A stretch of 50,066 nucleotides of DNA from contig JBMYQA010000005.1 in the NCBI GenBank assembly GCA_049600855.1, positions 1 to 50,066 on the forward strand. Direction: 5' to 3'. Shown here one piece after another: positions 8,068-16,694 of this stretch. The DNA is from JBMYQA01 sp049600855. Lineage in GTDB: Bacteria; Bacteroidota; Bacteroidia; Cytophagales; Flammeovirgaceae. Under the pieces are notes generated by a model. That model worked only from the letters and a program-made list of their open reading frames with translations, ran no database searches and was not told the DNA's origin. The position numbers and the translations under genes were made by a program. Within the stretch, counting starts at the first letter, position 1, and the number at the start of each line of letters is the position of its first letter.

Positions 8068-8700
8068 ATGAAAGCATTTAATTGGCTAGATTACAAAAAT
8101 TTTGAGTTGTCGTATTCCCAATTCCAAGAAGTCACACAGGCAATTCAATCGGATGTACAGCTTTCTTACCATGGAGCAATGAGTCGAAAACAGAAAATTG
8201 ATTTTGCCAATCAAATTTGGGGTTTTTATGGGTATGAACATGGGTATCATGTTGCCAAAGCAACTGGTGTGAGTGTTCCCCTTCACATTATGCATGCTAC
8301 ATTTCGAACAGCTATACAAAAAGGAGGGAATCCTGAACATTCTTCTTTTACAATTTTTAGTCATGAAGAACATACCTACTATTACTTTTTCCAGTTTCAT
8401 GTAGTAGGAGAAGAAGTAAAAGGTTTACCATTAAAATTGCAACGATTGAATGGATTAGACATGATTGGGAGGTATGAATTATTCCGTCATTTACTAAAAA
8501 ATAAAAGAACCATTTCATCTGGATTTGGATGGGATGCCATTTATATTGTACAAAGAACCCATTATCCTATTTTATTTCACAGTCAGAGCATGGATAACAA
8601 TAAGCATATAATCAACTTCGTAGTTAAGCATATGCCTAAAGTTGACAGAAGAACTTTACCGTCATTTGGCTCAAACGTTTATAACTGGTTGAATAAGTGA
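8068..8700 (+). CDS. Conserved-type hypothetical protein
   Basis: I do not recognise this 210-residue protein. It has no signal peptide and no membrane segment. It is rich in aromatic residues and His, for example FYGYEHGYHVAKA and HEEHTYYYFFQFHV, and has a mixed alpha/beta look. A run of 34-210 holds together as one soluble domain. It stands alone, on the plus strand, and ends 25 bases before a bidirectional hairpin terminator shared with the tRNA gene. Codon use is like that of the neighbours, and the reading frame is well kept, so the gene is probably real; its function is unknown. Confidence 0.65.
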   Translation: MKAFNWLDYKNFELSYSQFQEVTQAIQSDVQLSYHGAMSRKQKIDFANQIWGFYGYEHGYHVAKATGVSVPLHIMHATFRTAIQKGGNPEHSSFTIFSHEEHTYYYFFQFHVVGEEVKGLPLKLQRLNGLDMIGRYELFRHLLKNKRTISSGFGWDAIYIVQRTHYPILFHSQSMDNNKHIINFVVKHMPKVDRRTLPSFGSNVYNWLNK

Positions 8701-8725
8701 TCAATAAATACAAAATACCAAACAA

Positions 8726-8760
8726 AAAACGCCTCCTGAATTTCTTCAAGAGGCGTTTTA
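8726..8760. terminator. Bidirectional terminator between unknown gene and initiator tRNA
   Basis: AAAACGCCTC (8726-8735) pairs with GAGGCGTTTT (8750-8759), continued by TGAA/TTCA around the loop TTTC. A-run on the left and T-run on the right allow termination of both the plus-strand gene ending at 8700 and the minus-strand tRNA transcript. Confidence 0.85.
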
Positions 8761-8767
8761 CTTTTAG

Positions 8768-8840
<73 letters not shown>

Positions 8841-9006
8841 ATGTTGTGTTCCCTAAGCGGGGATGCAAAGGTAATTAAATAATATGAAATAACAAGCTCG
8901 CTCTAAAAGTTTATTAAAAAAGGCTGAATAAACGAGAGCTGCCCATCCTTGAAATGAAAATTGAGTTTGAATGTAATGGTATACAATTATGTACTAGATA
9001 TCACAG

Positions 9007-9612
9007 TTAAATGTCCTTCATGTAGCGCTTTACCATAGCTGCATGGCTTTCAGGCTCTTCTTGGGAATTTAGCTGGTCTTTCAGCATTTGCCCAATCGTA
9101 GGAAACCCTGGACGTTTCACTTGTACAGCTGGATTCCATAACTTGGAACGCATAAAGGCTTTGGCACAATGCAAGAAGGCTTCTTCTACGCGCATCACAA
9201 TACAGGTTTTGGGAGGGTGCGTTTCCGTTGAAAATCGCGCTAAAAGTTGCGGATCGACTGTAATATGGGCACTCCCGTTAATTCGTAAGGTTTCATCGAT
9301 CCCCGGAATGAAGAATAAACTCCCAATTTGTCCTGTTTCTACAATGTTCACTAAACTATCAATGCGATTGTTACCTTTGGCATCGGGAATGACAATTTCC
9401 GTCGTGTTCAGTACCTGAACAAAGCCTGGTTTTCCACCTCTTGGCGATACATCCATTTTCCCTGCTGCATTATAAGTTGCCATCACCAGAAAGGGGGAAT
9501 GCTCGATAAAATTAATGCAGTGCTTTTCCAATTCAGGCAATGATTTGTCTTTGGCTCTTCCTTTGGGAAAACCATATAAGGCTCTGAGTTGATCTTCAGT
9601 TTCAATTTTCAT
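9007..9612 (-). CDS. PPOX-type FMN-binding flavoprotein (MSMEG_1061-like)
   Basis: The protein has the pyridoxamine 5'-phosphate oxidase-like split-barrel: FLVMATYNAAGKMDVSPRGG (first strands and FMN phosphate loop), IVIPDAKGNNRIDSLVNI, IGSLFFIPG and LRINGSAHI. This pattern is that of the MSMEG_1061 group, FMN- or F420-using reductases or oxidases of unknown substrate. The open frame begins at 9645, but a -7-like TATATTTG lies at 9647-9654 and would put transcription start near 9641, so the ATG at 9612 (MKIETEDQLRALYGFP) or 9636 is more likely. From 9612 it has 201 residues. It is divergent from the nicotinate phosphoribosyltransferase gene. Soluble; role unknown beyond redox chemistry. Confidence 0.8.
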   Translation of the reverse strand: MKIETEDQLRALYGFPKGRAKDKSLPELEKHCINFIEHSPFLVMATYNAAGKMDVSPRGGKPGFVQVLNTTEIVIPDAKGNNRIDSLVNIVETGQIGSLFFIPGIDETLRINGSAHITVDPQLLARFSTETHPPKTCIVMRVEEAFLHCAKAFMRSKLWNPAVQVKRPGFPTIGQMLKDQLNSQEEPESHAAMVKRYMKDI

Positions 9613-9646
9613 TGTATTTCTGGTTTTAGAGTTCATACTTCTCATC

Positions 9647-9654
9647 CAAATATA
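9647..9654 (-). promoter_or_regulatory. -7-like element (TATATTTG) for the PPOX gene
   Basis: On the minus strand TATATTTG matches TAnnTTTG. No convincing -33 TTTG is seen at the right distance. It favours an internal start codon for the gene downstream. Confidence 0.35.
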
Positions 9655-9815
9655 TCAATTTAATGCATGATAAAGTGATACGTTCCACACACTTACCGCA
9701 CTTTTTAGAGTTTATACATAATTTGCGGAAAAAATACGCATTTTATTTGGGGAATAGTTGAATTTACGGTATACTAGGCCATTCGTAAGCCTTTTCATCT
9801 CATAATCTAAACAAA

Positions 9816-11291
9816 ATGAAGCTGACCAAAGACATTTACCAAACCCCTTTGACGCTACTGACCGACTTATACCAAGTCACCATGGCTTATGGCTATTGGA
9901 AGTCTGGAACTACCGAAAAAGATGCCGTTTTTAATTTATATTTTCGGAAAAACCCCTTTCAAGGTGGATATACGGTTGCTGCGGGGTTGGAATATGTGGT
10001 TGACTTTCTTCAAAACTTAAAATTTGGAGAAGAAGATTTGGCTTTTTTAGCTGGTTTAACAGGCAATGACGGTAAACCACTCTTTGAACAGGGCTTTTTA
10101 GATTATTTGCGAGACATGGAGTTTTCGTGCGACATTGATGCAGTACCAGAAGGCACAGTTGTATTTCCCAATGAACCCTTATTACGTGTAAAAGGTCCAC
10201 TTTTTCAATGTCAGCTGATTGAGACTCCTTTATTGACCATGATCAACTTCCAAACGCTGATTGCAACCAAAGCGGCTCGCTTGGTAATGGCAGCCGATGG
10301 CGACCCTGTATTGGAGTTTGGCATGCGTCGGGCACAAGGGATTGATGGGGCATTGGCAGCTAGTCGAGCGGCATACATTGGCGGCTGTACGGCGACTTCT
10401 AATATTTTGGCAGGCAAATTATTCAATATTCCTGTAAAAGGAACGCATGCGCACAGTTGGGTCATGTCATTCGATTCGGAAATGGAAGCATTCGAAACCT
10501 ATGCAGCAGCGATGCCCAACAATTGCATCTTTTTGGTAGATACGTATAATACCTTGGAAGGTGTAAAAAAAGCGATTGACGTTGGAAAAAAGCTTCGAGA
10601 TCAAGGATATGAAATGGCTGGTATTCGCCTGGATTCGGGAGACTTGGCTTATTTGAGTATCGAAGCGCGCAAATTATTAGACGCTTCGGGATTTGAAAAA
10701 GCTCGAATTGTAGCCAGCAACGATCTCAATGAACTGATTATCAACAGCTTGAAAAATGAACAACATGCTAAAATTGATGTTTGGGGAGTAGGAACCAAAC
10801 TCGCCACGGCTTACGACCAGCCAGCATTAGGTGGCGTTTATAAAATATCAGCGATTAAAAATGCTGAAGGGGAATGGGATTATAAAGTCAAACTCTCTGA
10901 ACAAGCCATTAAGGTATCGAATCCAGGTGTGTTGCAAGTGAAGCGCTATTATTATGAAGATGGTTCAGCCATGGCCGATATGATTTATGATGAAGACCAT
11001 ATGCCTGAAGGCGATGTCGTGATTGTTGATCCATTAGACATTACCCGTAGAAAAACGGTGAGCCGCGAAATGAACTCTAAAGGACTTTTACAACCTATCT
11101 TTAAAGCAGGTAAACTCATTTATGACCTGCCCGATATTGAAGAGATTCGCAGTCTTGTTCATCAAGAACTTCAATCTTTTCACCCAAGTATCAAACGCTT
11201 TACGAACCCTCATGGCTACCCGGTAGGTTTGGAAAAAAACCTTTATGAGTTGAAAAATGATTTGATTATGAAGTTGAGAGGGAATCAATAA
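9816..11291 (+). CDS. pncB: Nicotinate phosphoribosyltransferase (long form)
   Basis: This 491-residue enzyme makes nicotinate mononucleotide from nicotinate and PRPP, with ATP hydrolysis, in the Preiss-Handler route to NAD. Typical blocks are LTDLYQVTMAYGYWKSG near 15-31, EFGMRRAQGIDGAL near 167-180, GTHAHSWVMSF with His211/His213 near the active site, DTYNTLEGV and GIRLDSGDLAYLS (PRPP-binding region). The length and the LTDLYQ start fit the long NAPRT type found in Bacteroidota, Gram-positives and animals rather than the shorter E. coli PncB. It is a single gene, divergent from the PPOX gene across 200 bases. No riboswitch or NrtR-like site is evident. Confidence 0.93.
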   Translation: MKLTKDIYQTPLTLLTDLYQVTMAYGYWKSGTTEKDAVFNLYFRKNPFQGGYTVAAGLEYVVDFLQNLKFGEEDLAFLAGLTGNDGKPLFEQGFLDYLRDMEFSCDIDAVPEGTVVFPNEPLLRVKGPLFQCQLIETPLLTMINFQTLIATKAARLVMAADGDPVLEFGMRRAQGIDGALAASRAAYIGGCTATSNILAGKLFNIPVKGTHAHSWVMSFDSEMEAFETYAAAMPNNCIFLVDTYNTLEGVKKAIDVGKKLRDQGYEMAGIRLDSGDLAYLSIEARKLLDASGFEKARIVASNDLNELIINSLKNEQHAKIDVWGVGTKLATAYDQPALGGVYKISAIKNAEGEWDYKVKLSEQAIKVSNPGVLQVKRYYYEDGSAMADMIYDEDHMPEGDVVIVDPLDITRRKTVSREMNSKGLLQPIFKAGKLIYDLPDIEEIRSLVHQELQSFHPSIKRFTNPHGYPVGLEKNLYELKNDLIMKLRGNQ

Positions 11292-11516
11292 TCAAGTAAA
11301 ATCGTGTTAAAGAACTCAAAATAATGTAAGCATTCTACCTCCTTTTTATCAAACCCTTTTGATTGCGTTCTAGGCTATGTTATTTTTGCGCGCAATATGC
11401 TCATTTACCACTTTTGAGTTGATATTGTTGTTATGAAACCTTGCAGTACAAATCCACAAACTTAACGACTTGTTGCGGTGAGGAATCATTGATATTAGAC
11501 ATAACTTTGTTTAGAC

Positions 11517-12431
11517 ATGCCACTTTCACCCGGTTTAATTGTTCTTTTAATTTTTATTTTAGGTGGAGTCATCATCCACTTTAGAGGGAAGAGGAGATTT
11601 AAATTTGCTAGACAAATTTTTGATCATTCTACTTTCATGGCACCCATTAATGTCTTGATGTATTTATTTTCCCCAATACCCCAAAAACCATTTTTAGCGC
11701 TTGAAACCATTCCTGAATTAGACCACTTAACTAAAAACTGGGAAGTATTGAAAGAGGAAGCCTTGAATCTACAAAGTTCCCAAACCATTAAAGGGTCTGA
11801 CAAATACAATGATATTGGTTTTAATTCATTTTTCCGAAGAGGTTGGAAGCGTTTTTACATCAAATGGTACAGTAAAAATTACCATTCTTCTGCCATTGAA
11901 AAATGTCCTAAAACAATTGAGTTATTGAAAAAAACACCTTCTGTAAAAGCTGCGATGTTCGTGGTATTACCTGCTGGCTCTTGGTTACCTTCACACCGCG
12001 ATCCATTTGCAGGGTCTTTGCGTTACCACTTAGGGTTAGTGACCCCCAACGACGATCGTTGCTATATTGATGTAGATGGTCAAAAGTATTCGTGGAGAGA
12101 TGGTAAAGCTGTACTTTTTGACGAAACGTATATCCATAATGCAGTAAATGAGTCGGAACAAGATCGTCTCATCTTCTTCTGCGACATCCGCCGACCGATG
12201 TACAACAAAATCGGTGAATGGCTAAATAGTTTCTTTGCTTGGTTCATTGTTTCGGCCGCCAAATCGCCAAATGACGATAATGAAGATAAGACTGGAAATT
12301 TGAATAAAATATTTGGTAGCGTTTATCAAATCCGCCTCATCGGTAAGCGGTTGAAAGCGTATAATGTTACCTTATATTATATTGTGAAATACCTTTTATT
12401 TGGTGTAATTATTTACTGGTTGTTCTTTTGA
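11517..12431 (+). CDS. Membrane-anchored aspartyl/asparaginyl beta-hydroxylase family dioxygenase (LpxO-like)
   Basis: The 304-residue protein has one membrane helix at each end (7-21 and about 286-303) around a soluble Fe(II)/2-oxoglutarate dioxygenase domain (PF05118). The iron ligands are His160 and Asp162 (PSHRDPF) and His207 (YIHNAVN); Arg217 in DRLIFF is the likely 2-oxoglutarate anchor. The layout, two terminal helices plus this domain and about 300 residues, is that of LpxO, which hydroxylates the 2-position of a lipid A acyl chain. Other members hydroxylate protein residues, so LpxO function is an inference. No lipid A gene is next to it. It is convergent with the XRE regulator gene. 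Confidence 0.82.
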   Translation: MPLSPGLIVLLIFILGGVIIHFRGKRRFKFARQIFDHSTFMAPINVLMYLFSPIPQKPFLALETIPELDHLTKNWEVLKEEALNLQSSQTIKGSDKYNDIGFNSFFRRGWKRFYIKWYSKNYHSSAIEKCPKTIELLKKTPSVKAAMFVVLPAGSWLPSHRDPFAGSLRYHLGLVTPNDDRCYIDVDGQKYSWRDGKAVLFDETYIHNAVNESEQDRLIFFCDIRRPMYNKIGEWLNSFFAWFIVSAAKSPNDDNEDKTGNLNKIFGSVYQIRLIGKRLKAYNVTLYYIVKYLLFGVIIYWLFF

Positions 12432-12515
12432 GATTTTGTTGTACAATTTCCCCAACATCGTAAGTAGATTCCGAAGAAAACTGTAGACCCACCCGAATTT
12501 TGTAAATACGCGATC

Positions 12516-12797
12516 TCATTGCATGTCCTCACTAAAAAGTTGATTAATGGCGGATAAATCCGCTTTGGGTTGTAATAATGCATCAAACTCATCTAAGCGA
12601 TTTAAGACATGTACCAATTTTAATAATGATTCTAATGAAATTTGCCCAATTTGCTCAAATCGCTTTAAGCTTCCCAAAGAAACCCCCGATTTTTTAGCCA
12701 AATCTACCTGAGAAAGTTTTTGTTTTTTTCGAATAGATTTATGTCGTTTAGCAAGCTGTAACAAAACTTTTGAAGGAGTATTGGCAATGGAGTACAT
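12516..12797 (-). CDS. Orphan XRE-family regulator (HipB-like HTH)
   Basis: From the ATG at 12797 the protein has 93 residues, nearly all one helix-turn-helix domain of the Cro/C1 type: IRKKQKLSQVDLAKKSGVSLGSLKRFEQIGQ, followed by helices ending in DALLQPK. The pattern recalls HipB, the antitoxin of HipBA modules, but no hipA lies next to it: the gene after it is a convergent dioxygenase. A frame also opens at 12821, but that start would place one palindrome of the operator (12796-12816) inside the coding sequence, so I chose 12797. The double palindrome overlapping the promoter strongly suggests that the protein represses its own gene. (Motif given in two parts: IRKKQKLSQVDL and AKKSGVSLGSLKRF.). 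Confidence 0.8.
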   Translation of the reverse strand: MYSIANTPSKVLLQLAKRHKSIRKKQKLSQVDLAKKSGVSLGSLKRFEQIGQISLESLLKLVHVLNRLDEFDALLQPKADLSAINQLFSEDMQ

Positions 12798-12856
12798 GAC
12801 TAATATATTAGCTATAAACATGGTTTATGAGTAAATATAGCTAATATATTAGTCAT
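12796..12856. promoter_or_regulatory. Twin palindromic operator before the XRE gene
   Basis: Two 21-base arms, 12796-12816 and 12836-12856, are perfect inverted copies separated by 19 bases. Each arm contains the 12-bp self-palindrome CTAATATATTAG (12800-12811 and 12841-12852), so there are two symmetrical sites 41 bases apart, about four helical turns. A -7-like TATATTTA (12831-12838, minus strand) lies between them. This is the expected design of a dimeric repressor's operator with cooperative binding of two dimers. Confidence 0.8.
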
Positions 12857-12956
12857 TTAAAAATGTGTTTAGATTTACTAAATCAGGTTGTTAGTAAAAA
12901 ACATCACGGTGAGTTAGGATGGAGGTAAAGTAAAATTGAAGATGTGTTTTAACTCA

Positions 12957-13367
12957 TTATACATTAATTAAATGCTCTCCTTTATACACTACCACTGAGT
13001 GTGCTGCAAAATCATGAATAGCCTGCTTCTTTCGATTTCCAGTTACCGTCAGTAAAGATACCCAACCTAATCCTGTTTTTAGTATGAAACGAATAATAGC
13101 CACTGATAAAATCAAATTTCTCTCGACATCATCAGCCCTTTTCACTCGAATTCCTACAAATAAATGCCCCAATGTACCTCCAAAACTACTGGTACAAATC
13201 GGATCATAAAGCAAAATGGCCAGTATTACGCTAATTCGAGCTGCTTCAGGAATTTCACCAAAATGCGAAAAACTCAGACTGGCTCCTACCATAAACAACA
13301 CAAGCACAAAAGTATCAATAGAAACGGCCTTGACACGATCTAATAAGCTGGGATACTGTTCAAACAT
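12957..13367 (-). CDS. RDD-family membrane protein
   Basis: The RDD family (PF06271) is seen from the Arg-Asp signature around LLDRVKAVSIDTFVL, the GGTLGHLFVGIRV block and the C-terminal QAIHDFAAHSVVV. Three membrane helices are likely, near 14-32, 42-60 and 85-105 from the ATG at 13367. The open frame starts further up at 13409, but the ATG at 13367 has a purine-rich AAGAAGAA before it and matches the usual N-terminus. Function of RDD proteins is mostly unknown; some are sodium/proton antiporters or phage-related. It is on its own promoter or read after the region divergent to the EAD-protease gene. Confidence 0.83.
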   Translation of the reverse strand: MFEQYPSLLDRVKAVSIDTFVLVLFMVGASLSFSHFGEIPEAARISVILAILLYDPICTSSFGGTLGHLFVGIRVKRADDVERNLILSVAIIRFILKTGLGWVSLLTVTGNRKKQAIHDFAAHSVVVYKGEHLINV

Positions 13368-13638
13368 GATTTCTTCTTTGATTAAGTGTATTTGAATAAG
13401 TAAATACACCTAAGATATTTATGCATTAGTAATTTATGTATGTTTTTAACATTTTTTTCAAGCTGTCCCCTATATTTTTGCTTATATCCTATAATTAAAT
13501 TTACTTTAAGCACGCTGTTGATCAAGTGACGGTTTTACGTCCTACAAACGTTTACATTGAACGGGTTTACAGCTCATTAGTAATAATCGTTTTTTGGAAA
13601 TACTATTCAATTATAACATTAAATTATATACATAGATC

Positions 13639-15018
13639 ATGGATTGGAATGATAAAATTTTCGAGCTTTCTGAGATTTTTGCTGACTTATACCCCCAACA
13701 AAATCAATCTTATCGTATTGTAGATCGAGCAGGAATACCTCGAGCAAATATAAATTTTCAGAATCGTGCAAGTGATAATTGGTACAACATCTTAACCGAA
13801 GCTAAAAAACAAGACAAAGTCGCAGATTTGGTTAAAATTGTTGCGAGCGAGTACCCACACAACAAAGCACTTCAACAGCTTAATGGGAAAACAACTCAGG
13901 CAAATCCGACTATCGAGACAGGTTCTGCGGCTACTGTGCCTACGAGTAAAAACTACACAGGTAATGTAAGCGACGCATTTCATCAATCGTTGCAACCTGC
14001 TGAGCAAACTCAACTGGATTTTATCAAAAGTTTATTAGGAAAATCTGAGTTAAAGAAAGCAATTGATGCATTAGAGGAAATTGCAAAAGGCGTATCTACC
14101 GATTGCTATAATGATGTCATTCATCAATCGGGTCGTTATTACCGCATCGTAAAAGATCAAAAAAATGGCTTAATCACTTTTGAAAACTATCAAATGACTA
14201 TCGCACAAATTAGTTATGCATTAACTAGTTTGATTGATAATATTCCGCAAGAGCAAAAGCTGATGGCTAGTTTTGCAGCATTAAAGCATAAAAATGTTCC
14301 CATCATTACGCCTCCGATAGCAGTATTTGAAAAAGTATTTGGCAAAGAAACCTTATTTGAAATCGATTGGCTCGATAAAGCATTAATTGCCTCTAAAAGT
14401 ATTTGTAAAGTTGAAACTAACGCTGGATTAAAAGGGACTGGTTTTATCTTGAAAGGCGGTTATTTACTAACCAATCATCATGTACTCGAAGATGCTACAG
14501 CAGCTGCCAATGCACAAATTATCTTTAACTACCGAAGAAATAGTGATGGTAGTGTGATGCAAACTAAACGATATAATCTTGATGCCAATACATACATCAG
14601 TAGCTCTAAGTATGAGCTAGACTATGCGCTGATCAAAGTAGACGACAGTGACGGCTCTTTATCGAATTGGAGATTTTTAGAGTTAGAGACCTTTCAGCTC
14701 CCAACGGAAAATGATAAAGTCAATATCATCCAACACCCTGAAGGGCAGCCCATGAAAATTGCACTTCCTGACAAAGTACTCCACAAATGGAAACAATACC
14801 TCTTTTATGTTGCGGATACCAAGGTGGGTTCCAGCGGATCGCCCGTCTTTAATCAAGAGTGGAAAGTCATTGCGCTGCATCATGCAGGCAAAAAAGATGA
14901 TGGCGGATTTGAAATCAATGACTTTGGTGATAGGGAACCTTCAAACCGAGGGATTCTTATCCAGAACATTTTAGCGGATTTGAAAGCTAAAAATGTTGAT
15001 GCGCCCTTTTTAAACTAG
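13639..15018 (+). CDS. EAD1-EAD11-trypsin-like protease (conflict-system effector)
   Basis: The 459-residue protein has three parts. Residues 1-80 match effector-associated domain 1: FELSEIFADLYP, IVDRAGIPRANINF, DNWYNILTEAKKQDKV. After a Ser/Thr-rich linker (82-110), residues 114-205 resemble effector-associated domain 11: SELKKAIDALEEIAKG, CYNDVIHQSGRYYRI, GLITFENYQ. Residues 255-455 form a trypsin-like protease with His281 (TNHHV), Asp329 (LDYALIKV) and Ser399 (GSSGSP). There is no signal peptide, so it acts in the cytoplasm. EAD domains are held to join effectors to NTPase or sensor partners through like-with-like contacts in bacterial conflict and immunity systems. No such partner is next to it. 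Domain calls are by pattern memory; the protease triad is seen directly. Confidence 0.85.
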   Translation: MDWNDKIFELSEIFADLYPQQNQSYRIVDRAGIPRANINFQNRASDNWYNILTEAKKQDKVADLVKIVASEYPHNKALQQLNGKTTQANPTIETGSAATVPTSKNYTGNVSDAFHQSLQPAEQTQLDFIKSLLGKSELKKAIDALEEIAKGVSTDCYNDVIHQSGRYYRIVKDQKNGLITFENYQMTIAQISYALTSLIDNIPQEQKLMASFAALKHKNVPIITPPIAVFEKVFGKETLFEIDWLDKALIASKSICKVETNAGLKGTGFILKGGYLLTNHHVLEDATAAANAQIIFNYRRNSDGSVMQTKRYNLDANTYISSSKYELDYALIKVDDSDGSLSNWRFLELETFQLPTENDKVNIIQHPEGQPMKIALPDKVLHKWKQYLFYVADTKVGSSGSPVFNQEWKVIALHHAGKKDDGGFEINDFGDREPSNRGILIQNILADLKAKNVDAPFLN

Positions 15019-15025
15019 CTTTCTG

Positions 15026-15067
15026 AAACAGGAATGGAGGAAAAGTTATGCCGATCATTCCTGTTTT
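15026..15067. terminator. Bidirectional hairpin between EAD-protease and strictosidine-synthase-like gene
   Basis: AAACAGGAATG (15026-15036) pairs perfectly with CATTCCTGTTT (15056-15066) over a 19-base loop, between two convergent genes that end at 15018 and 15075. Confidence 0.75.
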
Positions 15068-15074
15068 GAATACC

Positions 15075-16133
15075 TTATAGCTTTAACTTCCCAATTCGAT
15101 CATTATGTAAGCTCCCTAGATAAAGGTAGCCATCATACTCTTGGGCAGAGGTGATTTCCTTCAAATGTTCTCCTGTAGGATCTTGTAAGCTTCTCGTGAT
15201 ATTTCCTTGTTCGTCTAAGGCCAACACAAACCCATAAGGCTTGGGCTTAGGCCAAAATAGTTTGGGCAATTTGGCTAGTTGTTTTTTGGCAAAAGCAGAC
15301 GGATGCATGTTATCCATCATTGGGTTACGTACCGTAAATAAGGCTAACCAAATCGTTCCCTTTTGGTTACTCGAAATGTTGTCAGGGAAGCCGGGTAGGT
15401 TTTCAATAAAAATCTCAGCACTTCCCGCTTTCGGGCCTTTGAGCCAATACCGCTGTATTCGATACCGATATGTTTCATTAATTAATACAAAATCTTCGGC
15501 TTGAGATAAGGCAACGCCATTGGCAAAATAAAGTCCATCCAGAAGCACTTTTGTTTCTTGAGTGCTTGGATTATAACTTAAAAAATGCCCATGCGCTTGC
15601 GATTCTAATAAATCATAGAGGTATTCTTTTTGTTCGAACCGATGGCTGGCATCTGTAAAATAGATGATACCCGAAGAATCAATATCCAACGCATCGGTAA
15701 ACTTAAATGGCAAGCCATCTGCTTCGGTGGTGAGAACGGTTATCGTTCCTGCTTGGTCAATGGCCAGTAATCCTTTGTAGGCATCGCAAACAATTAAACG
15801 TTGCTGTTGATCGAATTTCATACCTAATGGTCGGCCTTGTGTATGGGCAAAAACTTCGGTTTTTCCATCTGGTAAAATGCGAATAATCTCTCCAGTCATG
15901 GTACCACCATATACACGCCCTAAACGATCAACGGCAACTTCTTCTGGGCCTTGCACCTTATCTAAGCCTAATAATTCAGCCTGTTTTAGCTGTTCGTTAG
16001 GAGCTAATTTACCTTCCAAAGCTGGTGGAGTAGGAGGGTCATAAGCAATGGGATCAATAGGAGAAGGGAGTACTAGGAAAATAAGTGTTAGCAATAATAA
16101 TACACCCAATACGCGAAATAAGTTTTTTTTCAT
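15075..16133 (-). CDS. Strictosidine synthase-like/SMP-30-type beta-propeller protein
   Basis: The 352-residue protein begins with a membrane anchor or uncleaved signal (LLLLTLIFLVLP near 10-22). The rest is a six-bladed propeller of the strictosidine synthase/gluconolactonase superfamily: GPEEVAVDRLGRVYGG, GRPLGMKFDQQQRLIVCDA, GIIYFTDASHRF, and NGVALSQAEDFVLINET, LPGFPDNISSNQKGTIWLA. These match animal APMAP and bacterial Str_synth (PF03088) proteins, many of which act as lactonases or arylesterases with a calcium ion. Actual substrate unknown. Short and monocistronic; it shares the terminator at 15026 with the EAD-protease gene. Confidence 0.83.
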   Translation of the reverse strand: MKKNLFRVLGVLLLLTLIFLVLPSPIDPIAYDPPTPPALEGKLAPNEQLKQAELLGLDKVQGPEEVAVDRLGRVYGGTMTGEIIRILPDGKTEVFAHTQGRPLGMKFDQQQRLIVCDAYKGLLAIDQAGTITVLTTEADGLPFKFTDALDIDSSGIIYFTDASHRFEQKEYLYDLLESQAHGHFLSYNPSTQETKVLLDGLYFANGVALSQAEDFVLINETYRYRIQRYWLKGPKAGSAEIFIENLPGFPDNISSNQKGTIWLALFTVRNPMMDNMHPSAFAKKQLAKLPKLFWPKPKPYGFVLALDEQGNITRSLQDPTGEHLKEITSAQEYDGYLYLGSLHNDRIGKLKL

Positions 16134-16196
16134 GCTGCTGAATTCAGGTTCGTTTGCCTAAACTAGCGAAAAATGCGTAGAGCTCAAGCTATTGAT

Positions 16197-16394
16197 TCAA
16201 TCTGTAAAATCAGCATCCTTTAAAATATCATGCTCTAAACGCTTCACCGTATTACGATAAGCCGTTGAATCCATCTTCATATTTTCTAAATCACCACTTT
16301 TTCGCTTTTTGGCATGTGTAAATAACGCTTTAGCCATACAGCGAGCCAATAGTTTTTTAAACCCCTTTTCGGAAGTGTTCGGATTTTTTTTCAT
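16197..16394 (-). CDS. Small basic hypothetical protein
   Basis: The 65-residue protein is rich in Lys and Arg (FKKLLARCMAKALFTHAKKRK) with a more acidic tail (LEHDILKDADFTD). It is likely all helical. It starts 63 bases upstream of the strictosidine-synthase-like gene on the same strand, so the two may be co-transcribed. I do not recognise a family. The frame is short, so the call rests mainly on its position and on an even amino-acid makeup. In the 300 bases upstream (16395-16694) I see no other gene. Confidence 0.45.
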   Translation of the reverse strand: MKKNPNTSEKGFKKLLARCMAKALFTHAKKRKSGDLENMKMDSTAYRNTVKRLEHDILKDADFTD

Positions 16395-16694
16395 AGTCTA
16401 AATACCTGCAAGCACTAGTTGATTACCTAGATACTGATTAACGATCGTTGGTGCATTTTAGTATAATGTCAAATGTCTCTAAATGTAAACACTTTTTTTA
16501 AAGTAAGTTAGTGTTTATCCTAAATGTTTTCAGCTAAGTTACGCGCTCCTTACGCGTACACTCCGCCTCCTTCATCAAAAACTTCGGATGATCATATCCA
16601 TTCTTCCATAACTTTTCCCCTAGTTATCATACATAAGCCCCAATGTAATGACTATTTTAGTCCCGATGTTTAATCTTTAATCTCTAACATACAT

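Noticed and set aside
12516..13367. HipBA-type toxin-antitoxin pair
   Set aside because: The regulator is HipB-like, but no hipA or other toxin is next to it. The adjacent genes are a dioxygenase and an RDD protein.
13526..13723. 65-residue plus-strand frame before the EAD-protease
   Set aside because: It overlaps the true start of the protease in another frame and reads through AT-rich promoter sequence.
12516..15018. A single defence island joining the XRE regulator, RDD protein and EAD-protease
   Set aside because: The genes are not in one operon: the RDD and XRE genes are on the minus strand and the protease is on the plus strand with a divergent gap. No other defence gene is near.
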